A stretch of DNA of 64,000 nt from Shewanella carassii (lineage in GTDB: Bacteria > Pseudomonadota > Gammaproteobacteria > Enterobacterales > Shewanellaceae): NCBI RefSeq assembly GCF_002777975.1, contig NZ_NGVS01000014.1, positions 264,198-328,197 on the forward strand. Reading direction: 5' to 3'. A model generated the notes under the pieces. It did no database searches. It was not told the DNA's origin and saw only the letters and a program-made list of their open reading frames with translations. Positions within the stretch are counted from its first letter, which is position 1. Each line of letters begins with the position of its first letter. This document shows, one piece after another, positions 17,895 through 25,187 of the stretch. The position numbers and the translations under genes are program-made.

Positions 17895-18215
17895 CTACTC
17901 GGGTTGGCAGCAGACCAGCTCCTTGAAGGCGCCGCCGTTGAGCACGCAATCAAAGCCGTTGGCCCGCAGAATGTCGCAACCTTTCTGGGCGCGCATGCCG
18001 GCGCCGCAATAGAGTACAAAGGGTTCCTGCTTATTCGGTTGCTGCTTGAGCCAGGTATCCAGGGTATCCAGTGGTACATTCACCGCCTGCGGCAGGTGCC
18101 CTTCGGCGTATTCGGCGGCCGAGCGGACATCCAGTACCCTAACTCCCTTGGCGATCATCTCATGGCACTGCTCAGGGTTTAGGCGACCATCTTGTGGCGT
18201 GACGTTGGTTTGCAT
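17895..18215 (-). CDS. Single-domain rhodanese-like protein
   Basis: 106 residues from ATG 18215 (AGAGAGT upstream; a TTG six codons earlier is less likely). One rhodanese domain: RVLDVRSAAEYAEGHLPQAVNVPL near residue 25 and the active-site loop YCGAGMRAQKG near residue 70, with the catalytic cysteine present, so it can probably carry a persulfide. No signal peptide, so cytoplasmic in this reading. It could act in sulfur transfer or cyanide detoxification; the specific role is unknown. Confidence 0.88.
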   Translation of the reverse strand: MQTNVTPQDGRLNPEQCHEMIAKGVRVLDVRSAAEYAEGHLPQAVNVPLDTLDTWLKQQPNKQEPFVLYCGAGMRAQKGCDILRANGFDCVLNGGAFKELVCCQPE

Positions 18216-18361
18216 TTTCAGACTCTCTATCAATTAGAAATTTTTCAATAAGGTTAATCTTATGAATTTGGAAATGCAATGGCCTGGATGCTGGTCGTTT
18301 TCTCACCATGACTGTTTTTTGTTCTATCCTTTGGAAAAAGGAAATGATTTGAAAATAGTGT

Positions 18362-19489
18362 ATGGACAAGAATATGCCAACAGCTCTCTGGTTGCAGGGG
18401 CACAACGCTTCTGAGCGTTTGGAACGCATTCACGAGCATCTGTTGCTTAGCTACCCTTGGGTGGATCGTATCGCCTGCGCCCTGTATCACGATTCGACCG
18501 GGCTGCTAAAAACCTTTATCAACAGCACTCACAGGGGACAGGCCATAGTGGGTTATGAATATCCCATGTCCGACAGCCCGGTGCTTAGCCAGCTGGCTGA
18601 CACAGGGCAGTATCGGGTGATAGACGATATCAAGGCCAATATCTTGCCGGAAAACAGCCATTCGCGTTGGTTGCTGGAGCAGGATTACAACTCTTCCTTT
18701 ACTGTGCCCCTCTACGATGAACAGAGGTTTCTGGGGTTTCTGTTTTTCGATTCATACCGTTTGGCGGCCTTCGATGCCAAGGCGCAGCGGGATATGGTGC
18801 TCTATGCCAACTTGATCAACATGTCTCTGTGCGCCGAACTCAGTGCGGTGCGCACTATTCTCGCCTCGGCTCAGGTGGCAAGGGACTTTGCCGACCTGCG
18901 CGATTTTGAAACCGGTGCGCACCTGGATCGCATGGCGGCCTATTCGGGCCTGATCGCCAGCATAGTCGCACCCAAATACGGCCTGAGTGATGAGCAGATA
19001 GAACATATCACCCAGTTTGCGCCGCTGCATGACATAGGCAAGATAGGTATTCCGGACAAAGTTTTGTTGAAAGAGGGGCCCTTAAGCATAGACGAGCGTA
19101 CTCTGATGGAGACCCATGTGGATAAGGGCGAGTGCCTGATCCGCAAGGTGCTGGGGGATTTTGGTCTGGCGCACCTGCCGGATTCGGCCATCATGCTCAA
19201 CATAGTGGCCTGTCATCATGAGTATCTGGATGGCAGCGGCTATCCCCGAGGCTTAAAGGGTGAAGAGGTGCCGATTGAAGCCAGAATAGTGACTGTGGCG
19301 GATATCTTCGATGCCCTCAGCAGCGAGCGGCCCTATAAGCAGGCCTGGCCACTGGACGCCTGTTTCCGTGAGTTGAGAAGCATGGTGGCCGCCGGCAAAC
19401 TGGACGGCCACTGCGTCGAAGCCTTGGCGGCTTCGACTACACAGATCCTGGATATCATGGGGCGCTGCCGCGACGACAAGGCAGCCTGA
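18362..19489 (+). CDS. GAF-HD-GYP domain protein, probable c-di-GMP phosphodiesterase
   Basis: 375 residues. The N-terminal part (about residues 15-160) is a GAF-type sensor domain; a helix joins it to an HD-GYP domain (about 170-370). Catalytic marks are intact: HDIGK at 223-227, HHEYLDGSGYPRGL from 285 with the GYP triad at 293-295, then ADIFDALSSERPYK. Such enzymes linearise cyclic di-GMP in the cytoplasm and favour motility over biofilm. No transmembrane segment is seen, so the signal is probably a cytoplasmic ligand. AAGGAAATGATTTG precedes the start at a rather long spacing, so the start is not certain. The gene stands alone. Confidence 0.92.
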   Translation: MDKNMPTALWLQGHNASERLERIHEHLLLSYPWVDRIACALYHDSTGLLKTFINSTHRGQAIVGYEYPMSDSPVLSQLADTGQYRVIDDIKANILPENSHSRWLLEQDYNSSFTVPLYDEQRFLGFLFFDSYRLAAFDAKAQRDMVLYANLINMSLCAELSAVRTILASAQVARDFADLRDFETGAHLDRMAAYSGLIASIVAPKYGLSDEQIEHITQFAPLHDIGKIGIPDKVLLKEGPLSIDERTLMETHVDKGECLIRKVLGDFGLAHLPDSAIMLNIVACHHEYLDGSGYPRGLKGEEVPIEARIVTVADIFDALSSERPYKQAWPLDACFRELRSMVAAGKLDGHCVEALAASTTQILDIMGRCRDDKAA

Positions 19490-19532
19490 AAAGAGGCCTG
19501 CAGTGCCGATGCATTCCGTTAAAGCTTCTTGG

Positions 19533-19580
19533 GCTTCCTCTGGTTTTCTAGCGCTTCCTCTGGTTTTCTAAGGCTTCCTG
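19533..19580. repeat. Tandem 20-bp repeat in a convergent intergenic gap
   Basis: The unit GCTTCCTCTGGTTTTCTARS occurs at 19533-19552 and 19553-19572 and restarts at 19573 (GCTTCCTG). It fills most of the gap between the HD-GYP gene and the end of the APE operon. It has no clear hairpin. Confidence 0.8.
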
Positions 19581-19589
19581 GGGCTAAGC

Positions 19590-20822
19590 TCATTCCTGCC
19601 AGCGGCGGAAGATCAACGAAGTATTGATGCCGCCAAAGGCAAAGTTATTGCTCATCACCAAGTCGGTATCCAGTGCCCGGCCTTCGGCGCGAATATAATC
19701 CAGCTCGGCGCAATCCTCGGCAACATTCTCCAGGTTGATGGTCGGTGCAAACCAGCCGTCACGCATCATCATAATGCTCCACCAGGCCTCCAGCGCGCCG
19801 CAAGCGCCCAGGGTGTGGCCGGTATAGCTCTTCAGCGATGAAATCGGCATCTGTTCACCAAATACTGCGGCAGTAGCCCGGCTCTCGGCGGCATCGCCGC
19901 GGTCGGTGGCCGTGCCGTGGGCGTTGACATAGCCTATCTGCTGCGGCGCTATCTTGGCATCTTTGAGTGCCAGCCGAATCGCCTTTTCCATGGTGTCGGC
20001 GTTAGGTTGCGTCACATGCAGGCCGTCTGAATTGGTACCGAAACCCAGCACCTCGGCGTAGATGCGGGCGCCTCTGGCCTTGGCATGCTCCAGCTCTTCG
20101 AGCACCAGGGTGCAGGCGCCTTCGCCTATCACCAGGCCGTCTCGGTCGCGATCGAAAGGCCTGGGGGTCAACTCAGGAGTGTCGTTGCGGGTACTGGTGG
20201 CAAACAGGGTGTCGAAAACGACTGCTTCTGTGGGGCAGAGTTCTTCGCCGCCACCCGCCAGCATCAAATCCTGCTGGCCATACTTGATGGCTTCATAGGC
20301 ATAACCTATGCCCTGGCTGCCGGACGTACAGGCGCTACTGGTGGTTATCACCCGCCCCTTGAGGCCGAAAAATACCCCGACATTGACCGCCGTGGTATGG
20401 GCCATCATGCGGATATAGCTGGTGGCGGTAACACCGCTCATATCGCCGTGTTTGAGCATGTCGCCAAAGGCGGTGATGGGATCTGTGCTGCCGGTGGAAG
20501 AGCCGTAGGCTATGCCCATGGCGCCTGAGGCTATCAGAGGATCATGCAACAGGCCAGCATCCTCCAGCGCCATTTCACTGGCGCGGGTGGCCATCAGAGA
20601 CACCCGGCCCATGGAGCGGATCTTCTTGCGCGAATAGTGCGCCGGAGTGCTGAAGTCGCTGACCGGCGCCGCCAGACGGGTGTGCAGGCCATCGAACCTG
20701 TCCCATTCATCCATACGCACCACGGCATTTTGGCCTGCCTGTAGCCTGGCCTTGACGCTGTCCCAATCCTGGCCCAGGGCGGAAATGCCGCCCATGCCGG
20801 TAATCACCACTCTGCGGCTCAT
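19590..20822 (-). CDS. apeR: Aryl polyene beta-ketoacyl-ACP synthase (ApeR-like, FabF family)
   Basis: 410 residues, FabF/FabB family ketosynthase, last gene of the APE operon. The Cys-His-His triad is complete: SSACTSGSQG (Cys near 165), NAHGTATDRGD (His near 300) and KSYTGHTLGACG (His near 335). In E. coli aryl polyene clusters the corresponding enzyme is a homodimeric ketosynthase thought to act in an early chain-building step, whereas ApeO pairs with the chain-length factor ApeC. Its start overlaps the stop of the ketoreductase gene by four bases (ATGA). It is more FabF-like than the other ketosynthase in this operon. Confidence 0.9.
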   Translation of the reverse strand: MSRRVVITGMGGISALGQDWDSVKARLQAGQNAVVRMDEWDRFDGLHTRLAAPVSDFSTPAHYSRKKIRSMGRVSLMATRASEMALEDAGLLHDPLIASGAMGIAYGSSTGSTDPITAFGDMLKHGDMSGVTATSYIRMMAHTTAVNVGVFFGLKGRVITTSSACTSGSQGIGYAYEAIKYGQQDLMLAGGGEELCPTEAVVFDTLFATSTRNDTPELTPRPFDRDRDGLVIGEGACTLVLEELEHAKARGARIYAEVLGFGTNSDGLHVTQPNADTMEKAIRLALKDAKIAPQQIGYVNAHGTATDRGDAAESRATAAVFGEQMPISSLKSYTGHTLGACGALEAWWSIMMMRDGWFAPTINLENVAEDCAELDYIRAEGRALDTDLVMSNNFAFGGINTSLIFRRWQE

Positions 20823-21544
20823 AGCATGCCTCCGTTGACCGAGATCACCTGGCGGGTGATATAACCGGCTTCGTCAGACATCAGGAAGTTGGCCAGTGCC
20901 GCTATCTCTTCAGGCTGGCCCATGCGCCGCAACGGCACCAGTTGCTGTACCAGTTCGGGGCTGAAGGCATCGACCATTTCGGTTTCGATAATCCCGGGAG
21001 CGATGCAGTTGACCGTGATCTTGCGTTTGGCCAGCTCCAGTGCCAGCGCCTTGGTGGCGCCTATGATACCGGCCTTGGAGGCGCTGTAGTTCACTTGGCC
21101 ACGGTTACCGGCCAAACCGGAAACCGAAGACAGCGTAATGATGCGGCCGCCCTTGCGTCGTTGGATCATCGGCATCAGCGCCGGATGGATCACATTGTAG
21201 AAACCATCGAGATTGGTGTGGATGACGCCATCCCATTCGGCCTCTGTCATCGCCGGGAAAGCCGTGTCGCGGGCGATACCGGCATTGAGAACCAGGCCGT
21301 GATAGGCACCGTTGGCTTCGATGTCGGCCTCAATGACTTGGCGGCAGGTCTGGCGCTCGGCAACATCGAACTGCAGCAGGCTGACCTTGACGCCCAAGGC
21401 TTGGATTTCGGCGGCGCTGGCCTCGGCGGCCGCTCGATTGGCATGAAAGTGCAGGGCGATATCAAAGCCGGATTGCGCCAGGCGCACGGCGATAGCCTTG
21501 CCTATGCCGCGGCTGGAACCTGTGACCAAAACTCTCTGTGTCAT
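20819..21544 (-). CDS. apeQ: Aryl polyene beta-ketoacyl-ACP reductase (ApeQ, FabG-like)
   Basis: 241 residues, short-chain dehydrogenase. TGSSRGIGKA is the NADPH-binding glycine motif, NAG at about residue 88 the structural motif, and Ser-Tyr-Lys are in SSVSGLAGN and YSASKAG. FabG-type enzymes reduce the beta-keto group of each extension cycle. It overlaps both neighbours by four bases, so it is made together with ApeP and ApeR. Role in polyene rather than general fatty acid synthesis rests on its position. Confidence 0.93.
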   Translation of the reverse strand: MTQRVLVTGSSRGIGKAIAVRLAQSGFDIALHFHANRAAAEASAAEIQALGVKVSLLQFDVAERQTCRQVIEADIEANGAYHGLVLNAGIARDTAFPAMTEAEWDGVIHTNLDGFYNVIHPALMPMIQRRKGGRIITLSSVSGLAGNRGQVNYSASKAGIIGATKALALELAKRKITVNCIAPGIIETEMVDAFSPELVQQLVPLRRMGQPEEIAALANFLMSDEAGYITRQVISVNGGML

Positions 21545-22032
21545 GCGGAATCTCCCTGCATCGCCTCCAGACTACCGGCAATATAGGCCTGGGTGTCCTG
21601 GGGCTGAAAAACGTTTACATTGGCGCTGGCGATCTCTGTGTCGCCATCAAAGATGCGGCAGTCGAACACTGCCAGTCCCGTGTCTTCCTGATAGAGGCGC
21701 TGCACCTGGGTCAGGTATTCGCGTCCGGGCAGGAATCCCGGGGTATGCATGCTGAGCTTACGGCTGCCCAGCAAAAAACCGACCCGGATAATATCACCGC
21801 GGGCCTCGGCTTCCACTCCGGCCAGTGCCGCTATGCTCTGGGCCATATATTCTATGCCGACATAATTGGGCACCAGAGCCCGGGCGTCATCGAAATAGGG
21901 GCTCTGTTCACTAATCTTTACCTTGGTCAGCAGCCTGTCTTGGCTGTGCTCGACCACGGCGTCTATCAGTATCATGGGCGCCCTGTGGGGCAGAAAATCG
22001 GCGATATCACGCTCGGCTAAAGGCTGGGTCAT
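21541..22032 (-). CDS. apeP: Aryl polyene 3-hydroxyacyl-ACP dehydratase (ApeP)
   Basis: 163 residues, hotdog fold. FLPHRAPMILIDAV near residue 13 carries the catalytic histidine loop, and VGIEYMAQSIAALAGVEA near 58 is the central helix with the acidic residue. In APE systems ApeP works with ApeI to remove water after ketoreduction, leaving the conjugated double bonds. Four-base overlaps link it to apeO before and apeQ after. Confidence 0.88.
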   Translation of the reverse strand: MTQPLAERDIADFLPHRAPMILIDAVVEHSQDRLLTKVKISEQSPYFDDARALVPNYVGIEYMAQSIAALAGVEAEARGDIIRVGFLLGSRKLSMHTPGFLPGREYLTQVQRLYQEDTGLAVFDCRIFDGDTEIASANVNVFQPQDTQAYIAGSLEAMQGDSA

Positions 22033-23219
22033 TCCGGGGCTCCACGGCTGAAGATCAGGCTGGCATTGCTGCCGCCAAAGGCGAAGGAGTTACTCATCAG
22101 GTGATTCAGTGAGTGGCGGCTGCCCTGTTTGACCAGCGGCAGTGCGGGATCCTTGCCATCCTGCTCACCGTCCCACAGGTGCGGCGGCAGTTGTCCATCA
22201 GAGTTGAGGGGCGAGAGCAGCAGCCAGCAGAATACCGCTTCCAATGCCCCGGCGGCGCCCAGTGCGTGGCCGGTCAAGGGCTTGGTGGAACTGCAAGGCG
22301 GCAACGCTTCGGCAAATACCGAGTGCATGGCGCGGCTTTCCATGGCGTCATTCTTGGGGGTGGCAGTGCCGTGAAGATTGACATAGTCGATGTCATCAGG
22401 CGTCAGCCCCGCCTGCTTGAGTGCCATCTCCATGGCGGCAATTGCGCCGCTGCCCTCGGGATGGGGCGCCGAGATATGGTGGGCATCGGCCGACTCGCCG
22501 ACACCGGACAGCAGCACCTGGCCGCTTCCTCTCTCCAGGGTAAACAGCGCCGCGCCTTCACCTATGTTGATGCCGTCGCGGTTGGCGCTGAATGGATTGC
22601 AGTGCCCCTTGGAGACAGACTCCAGCGCATCGAAGCCGTTGAGGGTCAATTGGCACAGGCTGTCGACCCCGCCGACTATCACCATGTCGCACAGTCCGGC
22701 ATGCAACAGCCGTTTACCGGCGGCAAACACCTTGGCGCTGGAGGAGCAGGCCGTCGACAGTGTGTAACAGGGACCGCTCAGCTTGAACCAGGCTTGCAGG
22801 AAGCGACTGGTGCCCCCCAACTCCTGCTGAAAATAGTGGTAATCCGAGGGGAAGTGGCCGTGGCGATTGCGGTACTCCAGTGCCTCTTCGCCCTTGGAGA
22901 TCCCTGAAGTGCTGGTGCCTATGACAACCGCGATGCGCTCCTTGCCATATTTGGCCTTGGCGGCTTCCACCTCCGGGGTAATTTGCAGCGCGGCGCACAG
23001 CAACAGGGCGTTGTTACGACAGTCATAGTCGGCAAACTCGGCGGGAATGGCCGGTAATTCGCTGTTCACTACCCCGACTACGGCTGGCCGTTCAAACAAC
23101 AGGTTGTCGCGGCTGACCATGCCGCGGCTGTCACCGGCGAGCAAGGCGTTAAGCACCTCATCGGCCCGGTTGCCGAGAGGGGTACAAAAACCCGCATGAT
23201 TTATGGCTGTAGTTGTCAT
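22029..23219 (-). CDS. apeO: Aryl polyene ketosynthase (ApeO), partner of the chain-length factor
   Basis: 396 residues, ketosynthase of the FabB/FabF superfamily. Active-site residues are in STACSSSAK (Cys near 158), VNLHGTATPKND (His near 290) and KPLTGHALGAAG (His near 325). In E. coli the ApeO ketosynthase forms a heterodimer with the cysteine-less ApeC to extend the aryl-primed chain. Here apeC lies at the far upstream end of the operon. The gap to the preceding lipoprotein gene is 31 bases, the longest inside this operon, so a separate ribosome site or internal promoter is possible. Confidence 0.88.
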   Translation of the reverse strand: MTTTAINHAGFCTPLGNRADEVLNALLAGDSRGMVSRDNLLFERPAVVGVVNSELPAIPAEFADYDCRNNALLLCAALQITPEVEAAKAKYGKERIAVVIGTSTSGISKGEEALEYRNRHGHFPSDYHYFQQELGGTSRFLQAWFKLSGPCYTLSTACSSSAKVFAAGKRLLHAGLCDMVIVGGVDSLCQLTLNGFDALESVSKGHCNPFSANRDGINIGEGAALFTLERGSGQVLLSGVGESADAHHISAPHPEGSGAIAAMEMALKQAGLTPDDIDYVNLHGTATPKNDAMESRAMHSVFAEALPPCSSTKPLTGHALGAAGALEAVFCWLLLSPLNSDGQLPPHLWDGEQDGKDPALPLVKQGSRHSLNHLMSNSFAFGGSNASLIFSRGAPE

Positions 23220-23250
23220 ATCTCTGTTTTGGGATCCGGCCCTGTATCCA

Positions 23251-23934
23251 TTACAGGGGCTTAATGTTCATTTTTAAATCGGCCTGCGGCATGTTCAAGG
23301 CCACTTTTGCATGCCAGATGTCGGGGCTGGAGTAACTTATCCGCATCAGCTCGCGATTGTCATTGCTCAGCAATACCCGGCACAGGACGGCGGCGCAATC
23401 TTCCAGTTTCACCCTGGCGCCATCCAGATAGGCGTTCAGCTTTTCCTCCGGCCAATAGATGAGTTGCAGCAAGGCCAGCAGATATTCTGCTTTAAACTCA
23501 TTGCCGAGCAGCACACTCTGCTCGCTGGTCAGTGTATGTCCATCGTAGATCAAGGTAAACAGTGCTTGGCCAAGAGGTGCCAGCCCCACCACAGTCATCT
23601 GCTGCGGCTGCAGTTCCAATTGGCTGATAAGCTCATGGCTCTGCTCCCCTCGTTGCAGCCGCACCTGCTGGCTGAGACTGAGCGTTTGCTCCAAAGGTTG
23701 AGCTTGAACCGAGTCACTGCCCTGGGGCTCATCTGGCTGCTTTGAGCCTTTGGCAGCCTTGGTATCAGAGGTTTGTCCCTTGGGCGCGGCTTGGTTCAGC
23801 GGCAGCGGTGCCAGACAATAACTGACATCCTTTGCCAGGGCAACGCAGGTTTGGCGATACAATAGCTGGCTGCAGCCACTCAGGCCAACCAGCACAGTGG
23901 CAAGCAGCAGCAAGCGGGTGACAGCGGTTGTCAT
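23251..23934 (-). CDS. apeN: DUF3261 lipoprotein of the APE operon (ApeN-like)
   Basis: 227 residues. The N-terminus MTTAVTRLLLLATVLVGLSGC is a lipoprotein signal with lipobox LSGC. A low-complexity Lys/Gln/Ser segment follows (residues about 45-85), then a globular beta-rich region with GLAPLGQALFTLIYDG and YWPEEKLNAYL. DUF3261 proteins are constant members of aryl polyene clusters and are thought to help place the product in the outer membrane; no activity is proven. It overlaps the flavoprotein gene by four bases. Confidence 0.82.
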   Translation of the reverse strand: MTTAVTRLLLLATVLVGLSGCSQLLYRQTCVALAKDVSYCLAPLPLNQAAPKGQTSDTKAAKGSKQPDEPQGSDSVQAQPLEQTLSLSQQVRLQRGEQSHELISQLELQPQQMTVVGLAPLGQALFTLIYDGHTLTSEQSVLLGNEFKAEYLLALLQLIYWPEEKLNAYLDGARVKLEDCAAVLCRVLLSNDNRELMRISYSSPDIWHAKVALNMPQADLKMNIKPL

Positions 23935-25187
23935 AAGGCTTCCTCGACAGCGTCGCGGCAGAGGTTCACCACCAGATCCAATCTGCGCCGGGATTCACTG
24001 ACAAAGGGGTTGTTGCTGTCCCAGGCGTAGCCCGCCAGGATAGAGCAGATCATCTGTTTTATTTTCGGATTGGCGTCTTCAAAGAAGATCACCTCCTGGA
24101 ATCTGCCGTCATACCAGGCTTCCACATAGGTGCGGAAGGTGTTGACCCCCAGCATCAAGGGCTCGGCATAATCCTGCTGCCAGTCTACCGTTTCCCCCTT
24201 GAGCTGGCGTACCAGACAGTCGCAGGCCAGACTGGCCGAGTGCATGGCTATGGTCACCCCGGAGGAGAATACCGGGTCGAGAAACTCACCGGCATTGCCC
24301 AGCAGGGCAAACTTGTCGCTGGCCAGGGTGCTGACATTGGCCGAATAGCCCTTTAAGGTGGCGCAGTCGCGGATCACTCTGGCGTCCTTAAGCAGCGCCT
24401 CCAGCCCTGGCTCTTCATTGACTATGGTGCGCAGTTGCTGCTCTAGGCTGCCTTCGAGTCTTGCCAGCAGATGCGGTTCGGCCACCACCCCCAGCGAACA
24501 GGTGCCGTTACTGAAGGGGATCAACCAATACCAGATATCCTTGTTGCGCGGATGCACGCTGATAAGGATCTTGTTACGGTCAAACTCCGGGTCGCTGATA
24601 TTGTCCTCAATATGGGTAAAGATGGCTGAGCGGGCCGGCAGGCTGGAGGGGCATTCCAGCTGCAGCAATCTTGGCAACACCCGGCCAAAGCCGCTGGCAT
24701 CCAGCAGATATTTGGCCAGCACTGAATAGACTCGTCCATCCTCGTCTGCCACTGTCAGCCGTGGCTCTGCGCTGAGATCCACCGCGGTGACTGTCTGGCC
24801 ATAACGTATCTCTACCCCTTGGGTACTGGCGGTGTCGGCCAGCAGCTTGTCGAACTGGCCTCGGGGAACCTGAAAGGTGGTGCCGGGGCCCGGGGTAAAC
24901 TTGTCACTGAAATCAAAGGTGGTGTAGCGGCCGTTGCGCCGAAAGGCGGCGCCGTTTTTAAACTGAAACCCTGCCTCGGCCACGGCTTCTGTCATCCCAG
25001 CCTGCTCCAGCACTGTCATGCAGCAGGGCAACAGGCTCTCTCCGATGGAAAAGCGTGGAAATTGGGCCCGCTCCAGCACCAGGGCATCTACTCCTTGTTG
25101 TTTCAGCAGGCTGGCCGCGACCGAGCCGGATGGCCCGGCACCGATAATTACTACATCGACTTGTTCCACGGCATTGGCAGTGTTCAC
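23931..25187 (-). CDS. FAD-dependent halogenase-like oxidoreductase in the APE operon
   Basis: 418 residues. The FAD-binding Rossmann motif VVIIGAGPSGSVAASLL is at 12-28, followed by FPRFSIGESLLP at 43-54, typical of the flavin-dependent halogenase/geranylgeranyl reductase superfamily. Two features point to the halogenase branch: Lys77 in FQFKNGAAF, placed like the catalytic lysine of phenolic-type halogenases, and a perfect WxWxIP at 219-224 (WYWLIP). It sits between the MMPL exporter and the lipoprotein genes with four-base overlaps on each side. Xanthomonadins, related aryl polyenes, are brominated, so halogenation of the aryl head is a reasonable hypothesis; a plain oxidoreductase role is the alternative. 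Confidence 0.82.
   Translation of the reverse strand: MNTANAVEQVDVVIIGAGPSGSVAASLLKQQGVDALVLERAQFPRFSIGESLLPCCMTVLEQAGMTEAVAEAGFQFKNGAAFRRNGRYTTFDFSDKFTPGPGTTFQVPRGQFDKLLADTASTQGVEIRYGQTVTAVDLSAEPRLTVADEDGRVYSVLAKYLLDASGFGRVLPRLLQLECPSSLPARSAIFTHIEDNISDPEFDRNKILISVHPRNKDIWYWLIPFSNGTCSLGVVAEPHLLARLEGSLEQQLRTIVNEEPGLEALLKDARVIRDCATLKGYSANVSTLASDKFALLGNAGEFLDPVFSSGVTIAMHSASLACDCLVRQLKGETVDWQQDYAEPLMLGVNTFRTYVEAWYDGRFQEVIFFEDANPKIKQMICSILAGYAWDSNNPFVSESRRRLDLVVNLCRDAVEEAL

Noticed and set aside
22113-22907. Plus-strand frame of 264 residues inside the APE operon
   Set aside because: Antisense to apeO, whose active-site motifs are intact.
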